This document shows positions 1 through 7,355 of a DNA stretch of 64,000 bases, piece after piece. The DNA lies in NCBI GenBank assembly GCA_015069185.1, contig SVJB01000003.1:62001-126000 (forward strand), given 5' to 3'. Below the pieces are notes generated by a model that saw nothing but the letters and a program-made list of their open reading frames with translations, ran no database searches and had not been told where the DNA came from. Position numbers and translations under genes: made by a program. This DNA comes from Oscillospiraceae bacterium (GTDB lineage: Bacteria > Bacillota > Clostridia > UBA1212 > UBA1255). Within the stretch, counting starts at the first letter, position 1. Each line of letters starts with the position of its first letter.

Positions 1-9
1 AGGTGTTTT

Positions 10-624
10 ATGAAAAAGAAATGGTACATGGAGTTTTACCGTGGGATTGTAACATGCTTTTTTGCATTGTTTATGCCTTTGAAGGTATACGATAAAGAAA
101 AACTCATAAAAGAAGGCGGAGGTATTATTGCTTCCAATCATAGGTCTATGCTTGATATGTTTATGATTGGCGTACGTATCCCGAGATATCCTCATTGGAT
201 GGCCAAAAAAGAACTTTTTAAAAACAAAATCTTTGCAAAGATAATTACAGGCTGTGGCGCGTTTCCTGTTGATAGAGGCAATGCTGATGTTGGAGCTACT
301 AAAACAGCTATTGGCTTGCTTAAAAGCGGAGAATTGGTAGGCATCTTTCCTGAAGGCACCAGAAATAAAGATGGTAAACAGAAACTTAAAGTTCATGTTG
401 GTGTTGCTAAGTTTGCTATAGAAGCCGGTGTACCGGTGCAGCCGGTAGCAGTATGGGGGAAATACCGTATCTTTAGTAGAGTATATGTTCGCTTTGGTGA
501 TCCTTTCTATTTGCCTGAGAATGATCCTGAAAAACCATATACTAAAGCTGATTATATTAAGTTTGCAAATGAAATAATGGATAAATGCTACAGTCTTATG
601 GAGGATAACAGTGGAAATAATTAA
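10..624 (+). CDS. plsC: 1-acyl-sn-glycerol-3-phosphate acyltransferase
   Basis: Membrane-associated acyltransferase that adds the second acyl chain to lysophosphatidic acid, giving phosphatidic acid for phospholipid synthesis. The catalytic NH-x4-D motif is at residues 43-49 (NHRSMLD) and the substrate-binding FPEGTR motif at 113-118. A hydrophobic segment near residues 12-24 fits membrane contact. The length of 204 residues is normal for short PlsC. The ATG at 10 follows an AGGTG ribosome site at the very edge of the window. The gene overlaps the GTG start of the next gene by 14 nt, so the two are translationally coupled. In Clostridia the gene before it is usually cmk, which would lie outside the window. 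Confidence 0.93.
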   Translation: MKKKWYMEFYRGIVTCFFALFMPLKVYDKEKLIKEGGGIIASNHRSMLDMFMIGVRIPRYPHWMAKKELFKNKIFAKIITGCGAFPVDRGNADVGATKTAIGLLKSGELVGIFPEGTRNKDGKQKLKVHVGVAKFAIEAGVPVQPVAVWGKYRIFSRVYVRFGDPFYLPENDPEKPYTKADYIKFANEIMDKCYSLMEDNSGNN

Positions 625-2932
625 AGCTCCCTCTGCCGGATTTTGCTTTGGCGTTGCCAAGGCGGTCAATGCTGCTTATGATGCAATTGCAAATAAGAAA
701 AATAAAGTATATTGTTGCGGAGAGCTTATACACAATCAAACTGTAACAGACGAACTTGCAGACTATGGCATGATAACAGTAGCCTCGCCGGAACAGCTAC
801 CTGAGGCAGAGACCGGTGATACTGTTCTCCTCAGAGCTCATGGAGTGGCTCCGTCTGTATACAAAGCAATTGAAGACAAAGGTTATGAAATAATAGACGC
901 TACATGTCCTTTTGTCAGTAAGATTCACAACCTTGTGAGATACGAATATGAAAAGGGTAGACAGATAATTATTGTGGGTGATAAAAATCATCCTGAAGTA
1001 ATAGGAATCAATGGTTTTTGTGAGAATAATGCTATAATAATCAACTCTTTTGAGGAGTTTCAAGATTTTTTTTACAGCCAGAAAAATAGTCAACACAATA
1101 TATTGTATAGTGTTGTGGCTCAAACTACTTTTTCACAAAAAAAATTTGCTGAAATTGTAAATTTTTTTAAAAATTCCTTTGACAATATGCAATTTTTTGA
1201 TACAATATGCAGTGCTACATCTTTGCGACAGCAGGATACTGTAAGAATTGCATCAGAAGTTGATTTGATGGTTGTTGTGGGTAGCCGTGTGAGTTCCAAT
1301 ACTCGCAAGCTATTTGACATAAGCGCTGAGTTATGCCCTCATGCTGTTCTTGTAGAATCAGCCCAGGAGCTGGATGGTGTGCGCAAAAATGTATTTAAAA
1401 AAGTGGGAGTGACTGCAGGTGCATCTACGCCTGATAAGGTCATCGAGGAGGTCATTGGTTATATGAGCGAAGAAATTAATAACGTAGTTGAAGAAGTTAA
1501 CGAGGCTACAGAGGAAGTTGTAGCTGAGGAAACTGTCGAGGTTACAGAGGCAGCAGAAGTTGCAGAGGTTGCTACAGAGGAAGTTGCAGAAGAGTCAGAG
1601 AATAGTTTTGAAGATATGCTTAACAGCAGTCTGACAACTATCACAAGCGGACAGGTTATTACAGGACCTATCAGCAAGATTGATTCAAAGGGTGTTTATA
1701 TTGATTTAGGCTTTAAGTTTGAAGGCTTTATCGCTATGGACGAATTTGCAGAGGTTCCCGGTTTTGATATTGAGCAGCTTAAGATCGGCGATGAAGTAGA
1801 GGCTATGGTCGTTAAGGTAAGCGACAAAGACGGTGAAGCTATTTTGTCAAAGAGACGTGTTGATAACAAGAAGAATATGAAGCTTCTTGAAGATTCATTC
1901 GCAAACCAGACTCCTGTATCAGTAAGAGTTGCAGAAGTAGTAAACGGTGGTGTAGTTGCATATCTTGGTTCAGTACGCATCTTCATCCCTGCATCACAGC
2001 TTTCTGAGAAATTTATAAGAGATCTGTCATCTTTCATTGGTAAGACAATTGATGTTATTATTACAGCATTTGAGAAAGGTCCCAGAGGACGTAATCGTAT
2101 AGTTGGTTCACGTAAGGTTATCCTTGTTGAACAGAGAACAAAGAAAGAAGAAGCATTCTGGGGTAAGATTGAAGCCGGCAATACATATACAGGTGTTGTT
2201 AAGAGCCTCACTCCTTTTGGAGCTTTCGTTGATCTTGGTGGTTATGACGGACTTATTCATATGTCAGAGCTTACATGGAAGAAGATCAGACATCCTAAAG
2301 AAGTTCTCAGCGTAGGTCAGGAAGTAGAAGTTAAAGTTCTCGAATTCAATCGTGAGCAGGAGAGAATTTCTCTCGGTTATCGCAAGGCAGAGGAGAATCC
2401 TTGGTTCGATGCTGAGAATCTCTATCAGGTTGGAGATATTCTTGAAGTAACAGTTGTTAGATTTGTAAAGTTCGGTGTATTTGTAAACATCGCTCCCGGT
2501 GTTGATGGTCTTGTTCATATTTCACAAATTTCTAACCAGAGAATCCAGAGTGCAGCAGATTGCCTCAAAATTGGTCAGAAGGTTATGGCAAAGATTATTG
2601 ATACTAATATTGAGGAAAAGAAAATTAATCTTAGCATCCGCGATGTTCAGGAATACAACCCTGAGCCGAAGCCTGTTGAGTATGATGAAGACGGTAATCC
2701 TATCGTTCCTGAAAAGAAGGAAAGACCTCGCAGAAAGCCTCGTACAGAAAATGCTGAGGGTGAGAATGGCGAAGCTCCTGTAAGAGAACGTAAGCCTCGT
2801 GGCGAGAGAAAGCCTAGAAAAGAAAATAAAGAAGAGACAGTTGTTGCTGATGTTGAGTCATCAATTGGTACTTCTTTGGGCGACCTTCTCGCAGCACAGC
2901 TCCAGGATGCAGCTCAGACAGATGCTGAATAA
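611..2932 (+). CDS. ispH-rpsA: IspH (HMB-PP reductase) fused to ribosomal protein S1
   Basis: Fusion of two housekeeping proteins. Residues 1 to about 284 are 4-hydroxy-3-methylbut-2-enyl diphosphate reductase, the last step of the MEP isoprenoid pathway. The three iron-sulfur cysteines are C12, C99 and C200, and the active-site histidines H41, H77 and H127 are present. A Glu/Val-rich linker (about 287-340) leads to four S1 RNA-binding domains at roughly 347-417, 434-503, 521-591 and 609-679, followed by a basic Arg/Lys/Pro-rich tail. The start is GTG at 611 behind GGAGG. This architecture is known from many Clostridia. Whether the two halves work together is not known from sequence. A clear terminator follows. 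Confidence 0.95.
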   Translation: MEIIKAPSAGFCFGVAKAVNAAYDAIANKKNKVYCCGELIHNQTVTDELADYGMITVASPEQLPEAETGDTVLLRAHGVAPSVYKAIEDKGYEIIDATCPFVSKIHNLVRYEYEKGRQIIIVGDKNHPEVIGINGFCENNAIIINSFEEFQDFFYSQKNSQHNILYSVVAQTTFSQKKFAEIVNFFKNSFDNMQFFDTICSATSLRQQDTVRIASEVDLMVVVGSRVSSNTRKLFDISAELCPHAVLVESAQELDGVRKNVFKKVGVTAGASTPDKVIEEVIGYMSEEINNVVEEVNEATEEVVAEETVEVTEAAEVAEVATEEVAEESENSFEDMLNSSLTTITSGQVITGPISKIDSKGVYIDLGFKFEGFIAMDEFAEVPGFDIEQLKIGDEVEAMVVKVSDKDGEAILSKRRVDNKKNMKLLEDSFANQTPVSVRVAEVVNGGVVAYLGSVRIFIPASQLSEKFIRDLSSFIGKTIDVIITAFEKGPRGRNRIVGSRKVILVEQRTKKEEAFWGKIEAGNTYTGVVKSLTPFGAFVDLGGYDGLIHMSELTWKKIRHPKEVLSVGQEVEVKVLEFNREQERISLGYRKAEENPWFDAENLYQVGDILEVTVVRFVKFGVFVNIAPGVDGLVHISQISNQRIQSAADCLKIGQKVMAKIIDTNIEEKKINLSIRDVQEYNPEPKPVEYDEDGNPIVPEKKERPRRKPRTENAEGENGEAPVRERKPRGERKPRKENKEETVVADVESSIGTSLGDLLAAQLQDAAQTDAE

Positions 2933-2957
2933 TCCTAAGTAGGTAATAAGAATGACA

Positions 2958-2987
2958 AAGCAGAGAATTTCGGTTCTCTGCTTTTTT
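2958..2987 (+). terminator. Rho-independent terminator after ispH-rpsA
   Basis: A perfect 10-bp stem (AAGCAGAGAA with TTCTCTGCTT) closes a 6-nt TTTCGG loop and runs straight into a T-rich tract, 25 nt past the ispH-rpsA stop codon. Confidence 0.93.
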
Positions 2988-3074
2988 GTTGTGTTGATTT
3001 TTGTTAGCATGTCGCACATCAGAAAAAATCAAACAGTCTTTTATAAATGCAATATTTTCTAGTATGTGTTGCAA

Positions 3075-3103
3075 TTGAATTGCAAATAACACTCTTGTAT
3101 AAT
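3075..3103 (+). promoter_or_regulatory. Promoter of the glycosidase-like remnant
   Basis: TTGAAT at 3075-3080 and a perfect TATAAT at 3098-3103 are spaced by 17 nt. Transcription would start near 3110 and lead into the 3170-3595 reading frame. The rest of 2988-3150 shows no other feature. Confidence 0.6.
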
Positions 3104-3169
3104 GCTATCTATTATTTAATATTAGTTTAATTCATCAAAATTCAAGTTTTAGGAAGATAAATATAAATT

Positions 3170-3595
3170 ATAAAACATAAGCTGGTTGCTTTTTCTGATT
3201 TGCGTATTCAAGGACTGCCGTTTTACGGTGCTAATATTACTTATAAGCTTGGTGTTGTTGTGCCGGGAGAGAAAGGTATCAGAAGACGGTTAGGTGTGAA
3301 AATACCGATGTTCAAAGGTCCGCTTGTTAGCGTTTGCCTTGACGGAGAACATAAAGGTGATATTATTTATGACCCGAATTTTATGGTAATAGATGATGTT
3401 GTGCCCGGTTCGCATAGCCTTGAGCTTGTATGTTATGGCAATAGATATAATTCCTTTGGACCTCTTCATATGCAAGACGATAAGTGCATTTGGTTTGGCC
3501 CTATGTGTTGGTATACCCAAGGAGATAAGTGGACAGACGGATATGTGCTGAAGGAAAGCGGAATAATAGGAAAGCCGGAGATTGTTATATATTAA
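3170..3595 (+). pseudogene. C-terminal remnant of a large glycosidase-like protein, start codon lost
   Basis: The reading frame opens after a TAA at 3164-3166 and reads to 3595. The protein resembles the C-terminal beta-sandwich of large (about 1000-residue) clostridial glycosyl-hydrolase-like proteins, with segments such as QGLPFYGANITY, GNRYNSFGPLH and WFGPMCWYTQGD. A promoter (3075-3103) and a ribosome site AGGAAG (3151-3156) precede it, but at the expected start position (3170) the codon is ATA, not ATG. The first in-frame standard start is TTG at 3200, about 43 nt from the ribosome site and inside the conserved region. It could be a decayed fragment or a small gene with a non-standard start. 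Family memory only; no search was possible. Confidence 0.55.
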
Positions 3596-3634
3596 TAGCA
3601 GGATTATGTAAACAATCAACGCAAAATTTTTATA

Positions 3635-3662
3635 TTGACATTCACGATTATCGGCATATAAT
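3635..3662 (+). promoter_or_regulatory. Consensus promoter of a small RNA
   Basis: Perfect -35 TTGACA (3635-3640) and -10 TATAAT (3657-3662) with a 16-nt spacer. No coding frame follows; the transcript would start near 3669 and end at the terminator at 3726-3763. Confidence 0.75.
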
Positions 3663-3668
3663 AAAAAT

Positions 3669-3763
3669 GTGGAAACCAAGACGGTTGCCCACGAAGTAGT
3701 ATCATTTTGTGAGTATTAACTCACAAATGACCCATCTGGTGCTAGCAGACGGGTCATTTTTTT
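3669..3763 (+). ncRNA. Candidate small RNA of about 95 nt, class unknown
   Basis: A consensus promoter and a strong terminator bracket about 95 nt with no coding frame. Three hairpins can be drawn: 3669-3692 (GTGG with CCAC around an AACC/GGTT inner stem), 3703-3729 (CATTTTGTGAG with CTCACAAATG) and the terminator 3726-3758 (AATGACCC with GGGTCATT). The 3' arm of hairpin two shares four bases with the 5' arm of the terminator, so limited competition is possible. It matches no riboswitch or housekeeping RNA consensus that I can recall. It could be a trans-acting sRNA or a leader that has lost its gene. Confidence 0.55.
3726..3763 (+). terminator. Terminator of the small RNA
   Basis: AATGACCC (3726-3733) pairs with GGGTCATT (3751-3758). 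A further inner stem, TCTG with CAGA, extends the hairpin, and seven T residues follow. Confidence 0.85.
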
Positions 3764-3844
3764 CGCTCATCTTTTATATGTAAAATAAATTCAACAACTT
3801 TAATTAAGAAGCTTAAAATATCATACAATACAGACAGTATAGAA

Positions 3845-4028
3845 AAAAACATACTGTAATTCGCCTCCCTTCGTGCGAGATATTCTCGCCTTGGGCGCTA
3901 TTACACTTGCCCTCCTTTCCACGCCATAAGGCGAGTTGATTTTGGGCTAGCCGTCTTCTGCCGTCAACCTTTTATAGTAAACAGAAAAGTATCTTTTCTA
4001 TATACAGGCTGCATTGGTTGATTTCCAC
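3845..4028 (-). ncRNA. Candidate structured RNA of about 185 nt, minus strand
   Basis: Read on the minus strand, a near-consensus promoter (4035-4062) leads into about 185 nt with no coding frame but many helices: UCAACC with GGUUGA, a perfect 7-bp AGAAAAG/CUUUUCU hairpin, GGGC with GCCC, GCGAG with CUCGC, and a closing AACUCGCC/GGCGAAUU stem that ends just before a run of seven T. Size and isolation would suit a stand-alone regulatory RNA. I could not match it to 6S, SRP, RNase P or tmRNA hallmarks. The 3' end is placed at the T run near 3845 and is approximate. Confidence 0.5.
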
Positions 4029-4034
4029 CCCTTG

Positions 4035-4062
4035 AGTATACACCCATAATTATCGCTGTCAA
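4035..4062 (-). promoter_or_regulatory. Promoter of the minus-strand RNA
   Basis: On the minus strand TTGACA (4062-4057) and TATACT (4040-4035) are separated by 16 nt. A second TTGACA lies upstream at 4114-4109, with a weaker TTATAG 17 nt further on. Confidence 0.65.
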
Positions 4063-4122
4063 TACATTTTTATAACATATACAACCTATAACATATTTAT
4101 GCTATCCATGTCAATCATTAGC

Positions 4123-4258
4123 GAAAATGTCTCAAAATAGTTGAATAATTTAAAGCTGTTTTGCCGCTCATAAAGCGAAAGCTTGGGTGGATTTTCCTAT
4201 CTACACCAAAACCGATAACGCTTCGAAGACATTTTCCCTTGTGGTTTATTGAGACATT
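4123..4258. repeat. Inverted-repeat element with two competing 10-bp pairings
   Basis: The left arm GAAAATGTCTCAA (4123-4135) has two perfect partners. GAAAATGTCT (4123-4132) pairs with AGACATTTTC (4227-4236), and AATGTCTCAA (4126-4135) pairs with TTGAGACATT (4249-4258). The two pairings share seven bases and exclude each other. Between the arms sit smaller hairpins, including GGTGGA with TCTACACC and CGCT with AGCG. The element ends 45 nt before the tyrS promoter. It could be a structured RNA, a DNA operator or a small mobile repeat; the strand cannot be decided. Confidence 0.55.
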
Positions 4259-4302
4259 ATCATAAATGGCTTATAAGATGCCACAACGAATAACTCCATC
4301 CA

Positions 4303-4330
4303 TTGACTTTTGCTCAATTCCCGATATAAT
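4303..4330 (+). promoter_or_regulatory. tyrS promoter
   Basis: TTGACT (4303-4308) and TATAAT (4325-4330) with a 16-nt spacer. Transcription would start near 4337, which rules out the in-frame ATG at 4266 as the start of tyrS. Confidence 0.8.
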
Positions 4331-4373
4331 TAGTTTGTTATGTAATAATTATAAAAAGGTAGGCATTTGTATT

Positions 4374-5582
4374 ATGTTATCACCAAAGGAACAATACAGA
4401 ATTATAACAAAAGGTGTACAAACACTTGTTAATGAAGAAGAACTTATGCAGAAGTTGCAAAAGTCATATGATAATAATAAACCCCTTATTATAAAACTTG
4501 GTTTGGATCCATCTGCTCCCGATATTCATATCGGACATGCGGTAGTTATCCGTAAGATTAAGCAGATGCAGGATCTGGGTCATCAAGTTGTAATTATTAT
4601 TGGAGATTTTACCGGTAAGATCGGTGATCCTACAGGAAAATCCAAGGGACGTGTAGCTCTCTCTGATGAGCAGGTTCGCGCGAACGCGAAGACATATTGT
4701 GACCAGATTTTTAAGATACTTGATAGAGATAAGACACAGGTACGTTTCAATAGCGAGTGGCTTGCTAAAATGACATTTGAAGATGTTATTCGTCTTGCTT
4801 CAACTACTACTGTTGCCCGTATGCTTGAGAGAGATGATTTCCAGAACAGATATGCAAAGCAGGTACCGATTGGTATTCATGAATTCTTCTATCCTCTCAT
4901 GCAGGCAAGAGACTCTGTAGAGCTTGAGGCAGACATAGAGCTTGGCGGTACAGACCAGACATTTAATATTTTGATGGGACGTATGCTCCAGAAGTCTGTA
5001 GGCCAGGAGCAGCAGATTGCTATGTTCATGCCTATTCTTGAAGGCCTTGACGGAGTAGAGAAAATGAGTAAGAGCCTTGGTAACTACATCGGTGTTAATG
5101 AACCGGCTGAGGTAATGTTTAAGAAAGTTATGGAAGTGCCGGACTCACTTATTATTAAATATTACGAGCTGTGTACAGACGAGCATCCTGATACAATTGA
5201 TGCTATCAAGGCACAGTTGGCTGCCGGTGCAAATCCACGCGATATTAAGTACGGTTTGGCAAAGGTTATCACAAGCTTGTACCATAGCGAAGAAGAAGTT
5301 CAGAAGGCAATCAGCTTTTATGATGCAGCATTTAGTAAGAAAGCTATACCGGATGATATACCGGAGCTTACAATCGCAGAGGGTGCTACAATCGGAAGTG
5401 TAGCTCTTAGTTTCGTTGAAATGAAGTTTGTACCCAGCAAGAGTGAATTTATACGTATGCTCAAGCAGGGCGGAGTACAGCTCAATGGCGAGAAAATAGG
5501 TTTTGCGGAAATCGACAAGGCTTTGGCTGACGGAGATGTCCTTAAAATAGGCAAGAAAAATTTTGTGAAATTTATTAAGTGA
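4374..5582 (+). CDS. tyrS: Tyrosyl-tRNA synthetase
   Basis: Class I aminoacyl-tRNA synthetase that charges tRNA-Tyr in the cytoplasm. Counted from the ATG at 4374, the HIGH motif is at residues 52-55, KMSKS at 230-234, and an S4 RNA-binding domain fills about 335-402. The length of 402 residues fits bacterial TyrRS. The frame is open from an ATG at 4266, but that lies upstream of the promoter at 4303-4330. AAAGG sits 13 nt before the ATG at 4374. No T-box leader is visible, unlike many clostridial tyrS genes. The dCMP deaminase gene follows after 11 nt and is probably co-transcribed. Confidence 0.95.
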   Translation: MLSPKEQYRIITKGVQTLVNEEELMQKLQKSYDNNKPLIIKLGLDPSAPDIHIGHAVVIRKIKQMQDLGHQVVIIIGDFTGKIGDPTGKSKGRVALSDEQVRANAKTYCDQIFKILDRDKTQVRFNSEWLAKMTFEDVIRLASTTTVARMLERDDFQNRYAKQVPIGIHEFFYPLMQARDSVELEADIELGGTDQTFNILMGRMLQKSVGQEQQIAMFMPILEGLDGVEKMSKSLGNYIGVNEPAEVMFKKVMEVPDSLIIKYYELCTDEHPDTIDAIKAQLAAGANPRDIKYGLAKVITSLYHSEEEVQKAISFYDAAFSKKAIPDDIPELTIAEGATIGSVALSFVEMKFVPSKSEFIRMLKQGGVQLNGEKIGFAEIDKALADGDVLKIGKKNFVKFIK

Positions 5583-5593
5583 GGTAGACTTGT

Positions 5594-6082
5594 ATGGCAC
5601 GCAGAGATAAGATTAACTATTACCTTGATTTGGCAGAAGTTGTATCCCAGAGAGGCACCTGTATCAGGAGACGTTACGGCGCAGTAATTGTGAAAAATGA
5701 TGAGGTTATTTCTACCGGCTACGTAGGAGCCCCCAGAGGACGCAAGAATTGTTCTGATCTTGGTGTTTGTATCCGTGAGAAGCTCCAGATACCGAGAGGT
5801 GAGAGATACGAGCTCTGTCGCAGTGTTCATGCCGAAATGAACGCAATTATCTCTGCTCCTCGTGATAAAATGATAGGTGCTACATTATTCCTTGTGGGTG
5901 TGAATGCAAAGGATGGCAGTTATGTGGCAAACGGCATGTGCTGCTCTATGTGTAAACGAATGGTTATCAACAGTGGCATCGAAAAGGTATACATAAGAGA
6001 TGACAAGGATTCATATAGAATTATTAATGTTTCTGACTGGATAGAGAATGATGAATCTCTTGATGGAGTACGTGGATATTAA
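5594..6082 (+). CDS. dCMP deaminase family protein (ComEB-like)
   Basis: Zinc-dependent deaminase of the cytidine/deoxycytidylate family, expected to turn dCMP into dUMP for dTMP synthesis. The zinc ligands are H79 of HAE (79-81) and the cysteines of C117-x2-C120. The usual Pro before the CxxC is replaced by Cys. The length of 162 residues suits a stand-alone dCMP deaminase. The ATG at 5594 comes 11 nt after the tyrS stop, with GAGG in the gap, so the two genes probably share a transcript that ends at the hairpin at 6108-6143. A close relative acting on another nucleotide is possible. Confidence 0.85.
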   Translation: MARRDKINYYLDLAEVVSQRGTCIRRRYGAVIVKNDEVISTGYVGAPRGRKNCSDLGVCIREKLQIPRGERYELCRSVHAEMNAIISAPRDKMIGATLFLVGVNAKDGSYVANGMCCSMCKRMVINSGIEKVYIRDDKDSYRIINVSDWIENDESLDGVRGY

Positions 6083-6107
6083 TAGAAATAGTAATCAGGT
6101 TATAAGT

Positions 6108-6143
6108 AAAACGGCGGACAGTTAAATAAATGCTCGCCGTTTT
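6108..6143 (+). terminator. Terminator of tyrS-dCMP deaminase unit
   Basis: AAAACGGCG (6108-6116) pairs with CGCCGTTTT (6135-6143) around an 18-nt loop; the 3' arm carries the T run. Confidence 0.75.
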
Positions 6144-6206
6144 AAAATAAATACCGAGGCGATAATAAATAACTCATAAAATACAAATAATATGCAATAA
6201 TATATG

Positions 6207-6260
6207 TTGACAAGACAAAGTTTATGTTGTATTATATCGATAATAGGAATCATTCCTATT
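6207..6260 (+). promoter_or_regulatory. perR promoter with a Fur/PerR-box palindrome
   Basis: TTGACA (6207-6212) and TATTAT (6230-6235) are spaced by 17 nt. Just downstream, over the expected transcription start, lies the perfect 9-1-9 palindrome AATAGGAATCATTCCTATT (6242-6260). Fur-family repressors bind AT-rich palindromes of this size, so autoregulation by PerR is likely. Confidence 0.75.
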
Positions 6261-6275
6261 TTGAATGGAGAAAAT

Positions 6276-6647
6276 ATGAGTAAACAAAAAGCACTGGTAT
6301 ATGATATAATATGTAATAGCCCTCGTCATATGAATGCAAGCGAGATATATGATCTCGCAAAGGAGAAGCTTCCTAATATTTCGTTTGGCACAGTTTATCG
6401 TAACCTGAATGTACTAGTACAGGATGGGGATATTATGAGAATTGCTATTGATAAATGTCCTGATAGATTTGATAAGAATCCAATGGCGCATCATCATATG
6501 ATATGTACTAAATGTGGTAATGTAATTGATGTATTCAAAGATGATTCAAATGATATCAGGGAGATCGAGGAGCATATGGGAGCGCAAATTACAGAGTATA
6601 TAATTTCTATGAAGTGCATATGTAAGCAATGTTTACAAATGGATTAA
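6276..6647 (+). CDS. perR: Fur-family peroxide-stress regulator, PerR-like
   Basis: Metal-dependent repressor with a winged-helix N-terminal half and a metal-binding C-terminal half. From the ATG at 6276 (behind GGAG) it has 123 residues, with the structural zinc site C77-x2-C80 and C116-x2-C119, and an HHH stretch at 72-74 that fits the regulatory metal site. In-frame TTG codons start further upstream, but they overlap the promoter and operator, so the ATG at 6276 is preferred. Rubrerythrin follows at 95 nt, the classic PerR target in Clostridia, which favours PerR over Fur or Zur. The palindrome at 6242-6260 suggests self-control. Confidence 0.85.
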   Translation: MSKQKALVYDIICNSPRHMNASEIYDLAKEKLPNISFGTVYRNLNVLVQDGDIMRIAIDKCPDRFDKNPMAHHHMICTKCGNVIDVFKDDSNDIREIEEHMGAQITEYIISMKCICKQCLQMD

Positions 6648-6741
6648 ATTCCGGAAAGCATGTTTGTGTACATAGCAGACGTAGCGTAAAGGATTTATAT
6701 AAAAAGGGTATAACACTAATATTAAAAAGGAGAACAGTATT

Positions 6742-7281
6742 ATGGAATTAAAAGGATCAAAGACAGAAGCGAATTTAATGGCAGCATTTGCAGGTGAATC
6801 ACAGGCAAGAAATAAGTACACTTATTATGCATCACAGGCAAGAAAAGATGGATATCAGCAGATTGCTGCTATCTTCGAAGAGACAGCTAATAACGAGAAA
6901 GAACATGCAAAGATGTGGTTCAAACTCTTACATGATGGTGCTGTTCCTACAACTGCTGACAATCTCTTAGATGCAGCTGAAGGCGAGAACTATGAGTGGA
7001 CAGATATGTATGCTGGTTTTGCAGAGACTGCAAAAGAAGAAGGTTTTACAAGAATCGCGTACTTATTCGAAGCAGTAGCTAAGATTGAGAAAGAGCATGA
7101 AGAGAGATATAGAAAGCTCCTTGCTAACGTAAAGGATGAGTTGGTATTCTCAAAAGACGGCGATGTTATTTGGCAGTGTTCAAACTGCGGTCATATCGCT
7201 ATCGGCAAGAAAGCTCCTAAGGCTTGCCCTGTTTGTGAGCATCCTCAGTCATTCTTCCAGATCAAAGCTGAGAATTATTAA
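6742..7281 (+). CDS. rbr: Rubrerythrin
   Basis: Non-heme iron peroxidase that reduces hydrogen peroxide in anaerobes. The N-terminal ferritin-like four-helix bundle carries the diiron ligands, with two EKEH motifs near residues 52-55 and 116-119 and further glutamates at about 19 and 97. The C-terminal rubredoxin domain has the Fe(SCys)4 site C146-x2-C149 and C162-x2-C165. The length of 179 residues is slightly under the usual 190. The ATG at 6742 follows AAGGAG. It lies 95 nt after perR in the same direction and ends at a strong terminator, so it is likely in the PerR regulon. Confidence 0.96.
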   Translation: MELKGSKTEANLMAAFAGESQARNKYTYYASQARKDGYQQIAAIFEETANNEKEHAKMWFKLLHDGAVPTTADNLLDAAEGENYEWTDMYAGFAETAKEEGFTRIAYLFEAVAKIEKEHEERYRKLLANVKDELVFSKDGDVIWQCSNCGHIAIGKKAPKACPVCEHPQSFFQIKAENY

Positions 7282-7299
7282 TAAATATATATTTCAACC

Positions 7300-7330
7300 A
7301 AAAGCCTGCTTGTATATAAGCAGGCTTTTT
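7300..7330 (+). terminator. Terminator after rubrerythrin
   Basis: A perfect 11-bp stem, AAAGCCTGCTT (7301-7311) with AAGCAGGCTTT (7318-7328), followed by T residues. Confidence 0.92.
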
Positions 7331-7355
7331 GACTTAGGGGAGGTAAAGTTAATTA

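Noticed and set aside
3845..4028. 6S, SRP, RNase P or tmRNA identity for the minus-strand RNA
   Set aside because: None of the conserved core sequences that I know for these RNAs could be found; class left open.
4123..4258. Small transposable repeat (MITE)
   Set aside because: Possible, but no target duplication is visible and one copy in the window cannot show mobility; left as an open alternative.
4266..4373. tyrS starting at the ATG at 4266
   Set aside because: The tyrS promoter (4303-4330) lies inside that extension, so the transcript would start later; the ATG at 4374 fits.
4123..4373. T-box leader for tyrS
   Set aside because: No AGGGTGGNACCGCG-type antiterminator is present; GGGTGGATTTT near 4176 is only a partial likeness.
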